Below are positions 43,546-52,475 of a stretch of 64,000 nucleotides of DNA, piece after piece. A program made the translations under genes and the position numbers. Source of the stretch: VRUE01 sp963697695. Its GTDB lineage: Bacteria > Actinomycetota > Thermoleophilia > Solirubrobacterales > 70-9. Under the pieces are notes generated by a model, which was not told the origin of the DNA, ran no database searches, and saw nothing but the letters and a program-made list of their open reading frames with translations. Within the stretch, counting starts at the first letter, position 1. Each line of letters opens with the position of its first letter. The DNA is taken from positions 2,702,949 to 2,766,948 of the forward strand of contig OY969094.1 of the NCBI GenBank assembly GCA_963697695.1. Direction: 5' to 3'.

Positions 43546-46500
43546 ATGAACCGCCTCTTGATCTCCCTCGCCCTCTCAGCGGCGCTCTTCTCCTTGACTC
43601 TTTTGGCTGCGCCTGCCCTTGCTGTTCCTCCCAAAATCATCTCCCCTGGCTTCTCGGCGGTGAAGACCGACTCGGCCGCCCTCGAAGCCGAAATCAACCC
43701 CGAAGGCAAAGCCGCCCTCTACCACTTCGAGTACGGCACAGCAGACTGCTTGGTAAATCCCTGCACTTCGATACCGGTCCCAGACGCCCAGATCCCGGCT
43801 GGGGCTCCGAAAACGGTCAAAGCCGAAGTCAAAGGCATCGCGCCCGGCACCACTTACCACTTCCGGCTCCTCGCCAAAAACCCCCAAGGCGAAAAAGCCG
43901 AAAGCCTCGACGAGACCTTCACGACCTACGTGCCTCCCCAGCAGTTCAAAGCCTGCCCCAACGACGCTCTTCGCCTGAAAAACCCGAGCCTCCCACCGCC
44001 TGAGTACTCAAGCGCCAACCTGCCCGACTGCAGGGTCTACGAGCAAGCCTCGCCGGTGAACAAGAACGCCGGCGATGCGACCGGCTTCGTCCCCCTGGTC
44101 AAAGCCTCCCCTGACGGCAACCGGATCACCTTCTCCTCCACCACCGGCATCCCCGGAGGTGAAGGCTCCCAGGAATTCCCCGTCTACCTCGCTACCCGCA
44201 GCGATGGCGGCTGGTCGACCCAGGGCCTGCTTCCCCCCGGCGACACCGGGCAGATCGCTTCTGTGCTTGGCTGGACCCCTGACCTCGAGTGGGTTTTCAG
44301 CCAGTCAATCAAACTGGGCGAACCACGCAAAACCGTTCTCATGGCCCGCTCAAGCTTCGGCGCCGCCCCCAAAACGGTCGTCGACTACACGACCGAACTG
44401 CAGCCCAAGTTCGCCGGTAGCTCCTCGCAGGCCCAAGAGGTGGTCTTCGAATCCGAGATAGCGCTACTGCCAGGAGCTGTCTCAGGCAAATCCAACGTCT
44501 ACCTCTGGCAGCGCCAGAGCGAGACCCTGAGCCTCGCCGGAGTGCTCAACGACGGCAGCACCCCTTCCCAGGGGGCCTTTGCCGGCTCCTATGACTGGGT
44601 CGGCGACAGCACAGCCAAAGGCGGAGCAGCAGCCGGCTACTACACCCGCGATCAGCACGTCATCTCCAACGACGGCAAAGCCCTCTACTTCACTGCTGCG
44701 GGCACGGGGCAGCTCTACCTGCGCCGCAACCCAACCCAGCCCCAGAGCCCGCTTGATAGTGGTGGTGACTGTACCGATGTAGTGCTTGCTTGCACGATTC
44801 AGGTCTCTGCCTCACGCAAGACCAATGGCAACGGCGTCGATAACAAAGACGCAGCAGGCGAACGACCTGCCGCCTTCCTCAGTGCGAGCCTCGACGGCTC
44901 AGTTACCTACTTCACCTCCTCCGAGAAGCTGACTAACGACGCCAACACGGGACCGGAACCCGAAAACCCGCCGGCGATCGCCAGCGCCCCGATCGACGAC
45001 GGCGACCCTGTCAACATCAAATTCCTGCCCACAAAAGCCCTCGACGTGACGGTCGACGGATCCTTCATCTACTGGATCGATCCCGTCCTAGAGACGATCG
45101 GCCGCGCCGACATCAACGGCACCCTTGCCAGCATCGAAGCCGAATTCATCAAAGCCGAATTCACCGACAACCCCAAAGGCCTCGCCGTCGATGACAAATC
45201 CATCTACTGGACCAATGCGGGAGCTGACATAGAAGACGAAGGTGGAGGCTCGATCGGCCGGGCTGAGATCGACGGAGAGAACCCCAGCGAGGACTTCATT
45301 CTCGGCGTGGATCCCACCGACAGCGATGTTCTCGTCAGCCAGCCGCGTGGCATCGATGTCGATGACAACTTCCTCTATTGGGTGAATAGGGGACTGGAAA
45401 CACCGGTAGGAGCTGAGGTCGGCTTCGTCGCCCGGGCTGGGATTGATGGCGACCCAGCGAGTGTCGAGCCGGGGTTCATTGAACTTGCGACTTCTGACGT
45501 CGCGGTGAATGCGAGTCATGTCTACTATTCCATTAGGCAAAAATTTGCAGGCACTAACGTCATCAGGAGGGTAAATCTCGACGGTACAGGCGACTCCGAA
45601 AACGTCGTTTTCTTCCCCGATGTCCAGGCGTCCTCGCTAGCCCTCGACGCCACCCAGGTCTACTGGACCAAAACCGCCGACAGCGCGATCGGCCGCGCCA
45701 ACCTCGATGGCAGCGAACCCAAAGAAGAATTCATTAAAGGCGCCGGCAACCCTGAGGGCCTAGCGGTAGACGCAGCCAATCTCTACTGGGTGGCCAGCCA
45801 ACAGATCCAGCCCAACCCCGGCAACGACCTCTACCGCTATGACGCCGACACCGACACGCTCACCGACCTGATCCCGGTCCCTGCCGCAACTGCCAAAAAT
45901 GGGATCGAAGTGCAAGGTGTGCTCGGGGCTTCAGAGGATGGCTCTCATGTCTACCTTGCAGCCAACGGAGTGCCGGCCGGAGTCACCAACAGCCCCAATG
46001 CAGGCGGGGAAAGCGCTACCCCCGGCAACTGCAAAGGTCTGATCCGTTTTGGCAGTGGCATCTGCAACCTTTACCTATGGCGAGAGGGGGTAGGGGATTT
46101 GACCTTCATCGCGAGGCTTGATGTTGGTGGAGGACTCGCGACCGATGCGACTAACTGGGCGACAACGCCGGCTAGCGTAGTCGCCGAGGTGAACTTTCAA
46201 AAGACCGGGCTTTTCACCCCTGACGGGGAAACACTGCTCTTCCGCTCCCGCCGTCAGCTGAGCGCCTATGAGAACGAAGGCATCCCGCAGTTCTACCGCT
46301 ACCGCGCCGGAGACACTGGCGTGAGCTGCGTCACCTGCAGTCCAACGAGGGCGCCGCCGAGTGGCGCTCCATCCTTTGGCACCGCCATGCCCCCGGCCAT
46401 TGCCCCTGTGGCGCCGGCATCCTTCCTTCCACGCAACCTCTCCGCCGGTGGGCACAGGGTCTTCTTCGAGAGCGTCGATCCCCTGGTTGTGAACGACACC

Positions 46501-47019
46501 AACGGCGAGGAAGGTTGCCCGCCTTTCGGTTCCTCGGGCCAGCAATTTCCTGTCTGCACGGACGTCTATGAGTGGGAGGCAGCCGGCAGTGGCAGTTGTG
46601 AAGCCAAACTGGCGATTGCGGACGGTGGCTGCCTCTACCTCCTCTCTACCGGCAAGGGCAAAGAACCAGCCCTGATCGGCGCTACTTCAGAGAGCGGCAA
46701 CGACGTCTTCTTCTTCACCCGCGCCCGTCTTGTCGGTGGAGACCGAGACGGCCTGGTCGACGTCTACGACGCGCGGGTCAATGGTGGGCTCGCTTCCCAA
46801 AACGAACCACAGCCCGATGTCTGTAAAAGCGCAATGAACTGCTTGCCGCCTCCAAGTCCCCTTCCCGTGGTGCAGATGCCACCGAAATTCAGAGGCCCTC
46901 CCGACCTCAGGCTCCGGTGCCCCAAAGGCAAGCACAAGGTCAAAGGCCGCTGCGTGAAGAAAAAGAAAGGCAAAGGCAAACAGCGCAAAGGAGCCAACAA
47001 GAAGGGGGTAGGACGGTGA
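43546..47019 (+). CDS. Module C: exported FN3 plus YWTD-propeller protein (array family 3)
   Basis: About 1157 aa from ATG 43546 (MNRLLISLAL, matching MNRL of the paralogues); no clear ribosome site is visible, and an upstream GTG 43507 is also open. Signal peptide, FN3-like domain (VKTDSAALEAEINPEG to ETFTTY), propeller part, YWTD-type repeats (FIYWID, SIYWTN, FLYWVN, VYWTK, LYWV) and a basic tail with CPKGKHKVKGRC. Closer to module A than to B in the YWTD section. The stop overlaps the next gene as GTGA. AT-rich TAAAAT at 43523 could be a -10. Confidence 0.75.
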   Translation: MNRLLISLALSAALFSLTLLAAPALAVPPKIISPGFSAVKTDSAALEAEINPEGKAALYHFEYGTADCLVNPCTSIPVPDAQIPAGAPKTVKAEVKGIAPGTTYHFRLLAKNPQGEKAESLDETFTTYVPPQQFKACPNDALRLKNPSLPPPEYSSANLPDCRVYEQASPVNKNAGDATGFVPLVKASPDGNRITFSSTTGIPGGEGSQEFPVYLATRSDGGWSTQGLLPPGDTGQIASVLGWTPDLEWVFSQSIKLGEPRKTVLMARSSFGAAPKTVVDYTTELQPKFAGSSSQAQEVVFESEIALLPGAVSGKSNVYLWQRQSETLSLAGVLNDGSTPSQGAFAGSYDWVGDSTAKGGAAAGYYTRDQHVISNDGKALYFTAAGTGQLYLRRNPTQPQSPLDSGGDCTDVVLACTIQVSASRKTNGNGVDNKDAAGERPAAFLSASLDGSVTYFTSSEKLTNDANTGPEPENPPAIASAPIDDGDPVNIKFLPTKALDVTVDGSFIYWIDPVLETIGRADINGTLASIEAEFIKAEFTDNPKGLAVDDKSIYWTNAGADIEDEGGGSIGRAEIDGENPSEDFILGVDPTDSDVLVSQPRGIDVDDNFLYWVNRGLETPVGAEVGFVARAGIDGDPASVEPGFIELATSDVAVNASHVYYSIRQKFAGTNVIRRVNLDGTGDSENVVFFPDVQASSLALDATQVYWTKTADSAIGRANLDGSEPKEEFIKGAGNPEGLAVDAANLYWVASQQIQPNPGNDLYRYDADTDTLTDLIPVPAATAKNGIEVQGVLGASEDGSHVYLAANGVPAGVTNSPNAGGESATPGNCKGLIRFGSGICNLYLWREGVGDLTFIARLDVGGGLATDATNWATTPASVVAEVNFQKTGLFTPDGETLLFRSRRQLSAYENEGIPQFYRYRAGDTGVSCVTCSPTRAPPSGAPSFGTAMPPAIAPVAPASFLPRNLSAGGHRVFFESVDPLVVNDTNGEEGCPPFGSSGQQFPVCTDVYEWEAAGSGSCEAKLAIADGGCLYLLSTGKGKEPALIGATSESGNDVFFFTRARLVGGDRDGLVDVYDARVNGGLASQNEPQPDVCKSAMNCLPPPSPLPVVQMPPKFRGPPDLRLRCPKGKHKVKGRCVKKKKGKGKQRKGANKKGVGR

Positions 47020-50000
47020 GGAGCCGCATCACCATCCTCGTCATGGTCCTCTGCGCCCTCGCGGTCTTTCTGCCCGACGCTACCCAAGCAGCGCCGGCCC
47101 CCGCCTGGAAGTTCACGATCACCTCCCTGCCGACGAACTTCAAACCAGGTGCCGACGGCAACACCCGCCAAGCCCGCTACATCCTGCTCGCCACCAACGT
47201 CGGTGCCGGCATCGCCCAGGGGACAGGCGCCAGCGAAATCACGATCGAAGACACCCTGCCGACCGGCCTCACACCGGTCGAACCTGGCGCCTCCTCCAGG
47301 GACCCAGACACGGTCGATTTCACCTGCGACCCGGTCGTCGGCCAAAAAGTCAGGTGCACTAGCCCCGGCCCCGTGCACCCCGGCCACTCGGTATGGATGG
47401 AAATCCCCGTCGACGTCATTGCTTCAGAGGGCCAGGTGCTGGAGAACGAGGCCATGGTCAAAGGTGGGGGGGGCCTGCCCACTACAACCACGACACTGAC
47501 CACAATCTCTGCCTCCACGCCGCTTTTTGACTTCCTCGAAGGCGACACCGGCCTCTCGGTGCCGATTGTCCAAGAAGATGGAACCGCGGCAAGTGTGGCC
47601 GGTTCCCACCCCTACGGAGCGGTGATCGACCTTGGCTTTCCCACTGAGGAGCCGGGCGGAATGCTGACCTCCACCGGGCACCCTCGCAAAATCTCAGTCG
47701 ATCTTCCCCGCGGCCTATTGGCCAACCCGCTCGCGACTCCCACCCGTTGCACTGAGGCTCAGCTGATAAGCCAGGGATCTCCCGGCTGTCCCGATTCTTC
47801 TCAGGTCGGAGTCGTCACGATGCTAACCACACTCGGTTCCCCGGCACCCAGCGCCACTCCTCTCTACAGCATGGTACCCACACAGGGCACGCCAGCCGTC
47901 TTGGGTTTCGATGCGCTTGGCGTCGGCATTTTCCCCCACATTCTGCCCGTGATCAGAAACAGCGGAGATTTCGGCATCTCGGGAGTGATTGAGGACATCC
48001 TCACACGTGGGCTCAACCCGATCCTCAATGTGAGAGTGGAGCTTTGGGGTGATCCTTCCGCGGACGCACACGACTTCGTGCGCGGTTCCTGTCTCTTCGA
48101 AGCTATGCCCCCTTGCGAGGAGAAACCCAATACCACCGCCTTTCTCACCATGCCCGGCGACTGCCCCGATATCCCCCTGGCCTTCAAAGCGAATGCCAGC
48201 AGCTGGGAGGAGCCGGAGATCTCCAGAGAAGCGCAGTATGAGAGCGCCAGTCTCTCGGGTTTCCCCGTGCGAGTCGAAGAGTGCGACACGCTCATATTCA
48301 GACCAGAAATTGACGGGCGCCCCACGACGAACCTGATCGACTCGCCCTCCGGTCTCGACCTCTCCCTCCGGAATCCCCAAGAGCTTGGGCTGGAGGGCCG
48401 CTACTCCGCTGCAGCCAAAGACATTTTCGTCACCCTTCCGGAGGGGATGGTTGTGAATGTCTCTCAGGCCGATGGGCTCACGGCCTGTTCGAGCACCGAG
48501 GTAGGTCTTTTGTCGCCGCGCACTGGCTCAATCCGTTTCAACGCAAAGCCCTCACACTGCCCGAATGCCTCGAAGATCGGAGTGGCCGAAGCCAAAACAC
48601 CGCTGCTCGACCATCCCATCGAAGGGGCGATCTACGTGGCGAAGCCCTTCGACAATCCTTTTAACTCTTTGACTGCGGCCTACCTCGTGACCGAAGACGC
48701 CGCGTCGGGCATTCTCATCAAGCTCGCTATGCAGATAGAACCCGATCCCCTGAGCGGCCGGCTGACAATGAGGATCAGGGAAGTCCCCGAGCTGCCGGTC
48801 GAAGAGCTCTTGGTAGACCTCTTTGCGGGCGCCAGGGCGCCGCTTCAGACGCCCCTTACCTGCGCCGTCCACACGATAGAGGCCGACCTCATCCCATGGA
48901 GCGCTCCGCAAGCTAAAAAGGAGCTTCTCACCGGCTCCTTTCAACTTGCCGCCGCCCCGGCTGATGTCTGTCCAAGCACGGCAACGGAGGCTCCCAATAT
49001 TCCCTCCTTCAGGGCCGGCACACTCCTTCCGCGTGCTCGTACCTTCAGTCCGCTGGTCCTGAGGCTCTCCCGTGAGGACGGCTCCCAGCGCATGGGCGGT
49101 TTCGAAGCGACCCTACCGCCGGGCCTCCTAGCAAAGCTCGCGGGAGTTCCCTACTGCCCAGAAGTCAATGTCGCAGCGACTATGGCGCGAAGCCAGCCCA
49201 ACCAGGGTGCGCTCGAGCAGGCAAACCCCAGCTGCCCAGCGGCCTCAAAAGTGGGGACGGTGGATGTCGGTGTGGGTGCGGGTCCCAGCCCTCTACACAT
49301 GCACGGCGAGGTTTACCTCGCCGGCCCCTACAGGGGTGCTCCGCTCAGCGTGGTGATCGTCGTTCCCGCAATTGCCGGGCCTTTCGATCTTGGTGTGGCG
49401 ACCGTGCGCACGGCGATCATGATCGATCCGGTCACCAGTCGTATTCGCGTTGCCTCGGACCCATTGCCCAAGATCCTCTATGGCATACCGATCAACGTGC
49501 GCTCCCTGACGATAACGTTCTCGAGACCCAGCTTCACTCTCAACCCGACCTCTTGCGATCCCCTAGCGTTCGATGCAATCGTAACTTCAACCCTGCGCCA
49601 ACCAGTGGCACTCTTCGATCCCTTCCAGATCGGCGGTTGCCGAAGGCTGCCCTTCAAGCCAAGGCTGGGTACCAGACTCCTTGGACCCACGAGCCGGGGT
49701 AGCCACCCGCGCTTTCGTGCGATTCTCGACGCGGGGCGAGGCAACGCAAATATTGCTAAGGCCGTTGTCACGTTGCCGAGCTCGGTCTTTCTCGATCAAA
49801 GTCGCATCCAGACCATATGTACCCGTGCACAGTTTGCTGCCAATCGTTGTCCCGATGCCTCGGTCTACGGCAAGGCAAAGGTTTTTACGCCACTGCTCGA
49901 CCTTCCGCTGAAGGGCCCGATATACCTGCGTTCGTCCAGGCACGAACTACCCGATCTGGTCCTAGCGCTCGAGGGCCCACCATTTCAGCCAGTCAAAGTA

Positions 50001-50228
50001 GATCTCGTTGGGCATGTGGACTCGACGAACGGCGGCATTCGCGCGAGCTTCAATGCAATTCCCGACCTATCTATGCGAAGGGCAATCGTTTCCTTCTACG
50101 GAGCCAAGAGGGGGGTGCTGCAGAGCTCAACGGGAGTATGCGGCAACAGATCTCGTGTCGCGATAAGGCTGGACGGCCAGAATGGGAAGGTCCATGATTT
50201 CGCCACCGCATTGAAGGCCGGTTGCTGA
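47016..50228 (+). CDS. Module C: large exported DUF11-like protein (array family 4), diverged, no basic tail
   Basis: 1070 aa from GTG 47016. Signal peptide to TQA-APAPAW, DUF11-like domain ITIEDTLPTGLTPVEPG, then the family body. It is clearly diverged from A and B and ends TALKAGC without the Lys/Gly tail. It has a run of eight G (47467-47474) in the coding sequence at KGGGGLP. More typical codon use in the 3' half. Coupled to the FN3/YWTD gene as in the other modules. Confidence 0.72.
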   Translation: MRSRITILVMVLCALAVFLPDATQAAPAPAWKFTITSLPTNFKPGADGNTRQARYILLATNVGAGIAQGTGASEITIEDTLPTGLTPVEPGASSRDPDTVDFTCDPVVGQKVRCTSPGPVHPGHSVWMEIPVDVIASEGQVLENEAMVKGGGGLPTTTTTLTTISASTPLFDFLEGDTGLSVPIVQEDGTAASVAGSHPYGAVIDLGFPTEEPGGMLTSTGHPRKISVDLPRGLLANPLATPTRCTEAQLISQGSPGCPDSSQVGVVTMLTTLGSPAPSATPLYSMVPTQGTPAVLGFDALGVGIFPHILPVIRNSGDFGISGVIEDILTRGLNPILNVRVELWGDPSADAHDFVRGSCLFEAMPPCEEKPNTTAFLTMPGDCPDIPLAFKANASSWEEPEISREAQYESASLSGFPVRVEECDTLIFRPEIDGRPTTNLIDSPSGLDLSLRNPQELGLEGRYSAAAKDIFVTLPEGMVVNVSQADGLTACSSTEVGLLSPRTGSIRFNAKPSHCPNASKIGVAEAKTPLLDHPIEGAIYVAKPFDNPFNSLTAAYLVTEDAASGILIKLAMQIEPDPLSGRLTMRIREVPELPVEELLVDLFAGARAPLQTPLTCAVHTIEADLIPWSAPQAKKELLTGSFQLAAAPADVCPSTATEAPNIPSFRAGTLLPRARTFSPLVLRLSREDGSQRMGGFEATLPPGLLAKLAGVPYCPEVNVAATMARSQPNQGALEQANPSCPAASKVGTVDVGVGAGPSPLHMHGEVYLAGPYRGAPLSVVIVVPAIAGPFDLGVATVRTAIMIDPVTSRIRVASDPLPKILYGIPINVRSLTITFSRPSFTLNPTSCDPLAFDAIVTSTLRQPVALFDPFQIGGCRRLPFKPRLGTRLLGPTSRGSHPRFRAILDAGRGNANIAKAVVTLPSSVFLDQSRIQTICTRAQFAANRCPDASVYGKAKVFTPLLDLPLKGPIYLRSSRHELPDLVLALEGPPFQPVKVDLVGHVDSTNGGIRASFNAIPDLSMRRAIVSFYGAKRGVLQSSTGVCGNRSRVAIRLDGQNGKVHDFATALKAGC

Positions 50229-50244
50229 TCCTGGCCCAGGGTTA

Positions 50245-50294
50245 GAAAACGTCAGGTGGGAAAACTTGACCGGTGCAGAGAAGCGCGAGATTCT
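50245..50294 (+). promoter_or_regulatory. Array promoter P5: GAAAAC-N9-GAAAAC-TTGACC-N17-GATTCT
   Basis: GAAAAC 50245 and 50260, TTGACC 50266-50271, GATTCT 50289-50294, upstream of a family-5 gene. A short CGAGA/TCTCG dyad covers the -10 position. Confidence 0.55.
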
Positions 50295-50377
50295 CTCGAG
50301 CAAGACGGGCGTGGACTCTGCGCATTGGCGCTAGCCCCACGAGTCCTGCCCGGGTTAAACATGCGAAGGAGGGAATC

Positions 50378-51274
50378 ATGCCATTGACGCTGAGTAGGGT
50401 GCGCACTGCATTTATAGCCGTGCTTGCCATGGCCCTTGCTGCACTTAGCCTCGCGGGACCTGCGTCTGCAGAACTCACGGGGGATTTCGTGCATTTTCAG
50501 CAGTGTCCATATGAAAACTCGGAAGTAAAACGCTGCGTTACTTCGGAAACGGACGGCGGTGAAGTAATCCTCGGTTCGAAGAAAGTGCCGATAATAAATA
50601 CGCAGACCCTTCAGGGCGGACTCACCAAACCCGATGAAGAAGGAAATCGTAAATTGGTGGCGCCTAAAAACAAAATAACCTTGTCGAAAACCTCCCAGCC
50701 TGTACCCGGTGGGCTGGCGGGTCTTGTTCCTCCCGAAAATTCCCCACCCCTGGTCAAAGCAGCAATCGCGTTCTTCTTCGAAAATAAACTGACTGGGGTT
50801 GACACTACCCTGGAACTCGCGAGGCCCGAGAGCGAGGTGATCGTTAACGAAAATCATCTCGGAGAACGGATAGGTGTCGCCCTGAGAATGCCGGTAAAGG
50901 CCCATCTGGAGAACCCGTTCCTGGGACCAAATTGTTACGTGGGTTCCAGTACGACTCCGATCATTTGGGAATTGACGAGCGGGTTCACTGAACCCCCGGC
51001 CCCCGCTGAACCGATCGAGGGTAGTGCAGGCGAACTTACGCTGACCGAAGAAGGAGCAGTCCTCCGTCTCGATGACGCTCTGCTGGTCGACAACGCGTGG
51101 TCCGCACCTGCGGCGAGCGGTTGCGGCGGGGCCCTTTCGCTGCTCGTCGATCCGGTGATCAATGCTGCATCTGGCCTCCCCGCGAAAGCCGGGACGAATA
51201 CTGCGAGCTTGGAGAACACAATCTTCCAGGCCCCCGCATTCGCGGTCAAAACGAACGACGAAGAAAATCCCTAA
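50378..51274 (+). CDS. Module C: ~298-aa exported protein (array family 5)
   Basis: 298 aa from ATG 50378, fixed by GAAGGAGGG just upstream. Signal peptide ending GPASA, then ELTGDFVHFQQCPYENSEVKRC and the family body, with the same FAVKTNDEENP end. It differs at many positions from the A/B copies but keeps the Cys and the PENSPPLVKAAIAFFFEN segment. It has its own array-type promoter and is followed by an 18-bp hairpin. Confidence 0.75.
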   Translation: MPLTLSRVRTAFIAVLAMALAALSLAGPASAELTGDFVHFQQCPYENSEVKRCVTSETDGGEVILGSKKVPIINTQTLQGGLTKPDEEGNRKLVAPKNKITLSKTSQPVPGGLAGLVPPENSPPLVKAAIAFFFENKLTGVDTTLELARPESEVIVNENHLGERIGVALRMPVKAHLENPFLGPNCYVGSSTTPIIWELTSGFTEPPAPAEPIEGSAGELTLTEEGAVLRLDDALLVDNAWSAPAASGCGGALSLLVDPVINAASGLPAKAGTNTASLENTIFQAPAFAVKTNDEENP

Positions 51275-51294
51275 GACAGGGAGGCAGCTCGAGC

Positions 51295-51333
51295 ATAAGG
51301 GCCGCGGGCGCCATGGGCGCCCGCGGCCCTTAT
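51295..51333 (+). terminator. 18-bp perfect hairpin between the two family-5 genes
   Basis: ATAAGGGCCGCGGGCGCC (51295-51312) pairs fully with 51316-51333 over an ATG loop. It lies 20 bp after the stop and just before promoter P6, with only a short T content after it. Confidence 0.8.
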
Positions 51334-51342
51334 CTTGAGATA

Positions 51343-51392
51343 GAAAACATAAACCAAAAAAACTTGACCGGTGCAAGTCTGGACGGGATGCT
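51343..51392 (+). promoter_or_regulatory. Array promoter P6: GAAAAC-N9-AAAAAC-TTGACC-N17-GATGCT
   Basis: GAAAAC 51343, AAAAAC 51358, TTGACC 51364-51369, GATGCT 51387-51392. Same GAGATAGAAAAC upstream flank as P2 and L1. Confidence 0.55.
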
Positions 51393-51488
51393 GCTCTAGT
51401 CAGGGGGTGCGCTTTCGCCTGTGCTGGAGCGCTTGCGAGATGGCCGTATTCCCAGTCCCTATCCAGCGAGACAAAAAAGGAGAACTCA

Positions 51489-52388
51489 ATGCCCAGGAAG
51501 CTCAATAGGGCGAGAGCGGCATTTGCGGCCATGCTAGTCGTGGCCCTTGCAGCGCTTAGCCTTGCGGGAAGCGCCTCCGCGAAACTTACCGGCGAGTTCA
51601 CGAGGTTCCAGCAGTGCCCATACACCAGCGTTGAAGTGAAACGATGCCTCTTCTCGCAGACCTTCGGCGGCGAAGTCATCATGGGCAGCAAGACGGTGCC
51701 GATCGTCAATACCCAGACCCTGCAGGGTGGGCTCACGAAACCCAACGAAGCAGGTGTGCGCAATCTGGTTGCGGCCAAAAACGGGATCACTCTCTCGAAA
51801 ACCGGCCAGCCTCTACCTGGTGGTCTGGCAGGACTCGTGAAATGTCAGGACATCAGCATCGGCTTCATCCGTGAAGCCTGTAAAGCGGTTTTCGAAAATG
51901 GGGTGACCGGCGTCACCAGTTACCTAGAACTGGCTAAATCGGCAAGTGATGTCAAGGTCAACGAAAATGCGCTGGCCGAAAGAATCGGCGTCGCGCTAGA
52001 AATGCCGGTGAAGGTACGCCTGGACAACCCATTCCTTGGCAGTGCATGCTTCGTGGGATCCAGCTCGAATCCGATCGTCTGGAAACTCACGAGCGGCTTC
52101 ACATCTCCTCCAGGGCCCAATAAACCCATTGAAGGCTCAGCGGGTGAACTCACCCTGCTGGAAGAAGGTGCAGTCCTCCGTCTCGACAACGCTCTGCTTG
52201 TCGACAACGCGTGGTCGGCGCCTTCGGCGAGCGGTTGTGGTGGGATCTTCTCCTTCATCATCAACCCGATCGTCAATTCCATGTCCGGTCTGCCTTCTGC
52301 AGCCGGGAAAAACACAGCGAAACTGAAAAATACGATTTGGCAGGCTCCCGCTTTCGCCGTTAAAACGAACGACGAAGAAAACCCCTAA
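51489..52388 (+). CDS. Module C: ~299-aa exported protein (array family 5), second member
   Basis: 299 aa. Basic start MPRKLNRARA, signal peptide ending GSASA, KLTGEFTRFQQCPYTSVEVKRC. Compared with the other members it has two extra Cys in a different central loop (VKCQDISIGFIREACK) replacing the PPEKSPLL segment. C-terminus FAVKTNDEENP conserved. AAAAAGGAG serves as ribosome site. It is the last gene of the array. Confidence 0.75.
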   Translation: MPRKLNRARAAFAAMLVVALAALSLAGSASAKLTGEFTRFQQCPYTSVEVKRCLFSQTFGGEVIMGSKTVPIVNTQTLQGGLTKPNEAGVRNLVAAKNGITLSKTGQPLPGGLAGLVKCQDISIGFIREACKAVFENGVTGVTSYLELAKSASDVKVNENALAERIGVALEMPVKVRLDNPFLGSACFVGSSSNPIVWKLTSGFTSPPGPNKPIEGSAGELTLLEEGAVLRLDNALLVDNAWSAPSASGCGGIFSFIINPIVNSMSGLPSAAGKNTAKLKNTIWQAPAFAVKTNDEENP

Positions 52389-52391
52389 GGG

Positions 52392-52448
52392 GTAGGTAGT
52401 GCCAGCCACCGCGAGCGCCGGAGACGGCGCTCGCGGTGCGCTACCTAC
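52392..52448 (+). terminator. Long hairpin closing the secreted-protein array
   Basis: Inner 13-bp stem CACCGCGAGCGCC/GGCGCTCGCGGTG (52407-52438) and outer GTAGGTAG/CTACCTAC arms (52392-52399 and 52441-52448). Directly after the last array gene. Confidence 0.75.
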
Positions 52449-52475
52449 GGGCTTATTCGGTTAGGCTCGCCGGCT

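Noticed and set aside
18926..52388. Composite transposon or prophage carrying the array
   Set aside because: No transposase, integrase, terminal inverted repeats, target duplications or phage structural genes seen; the repeats are module duplications.
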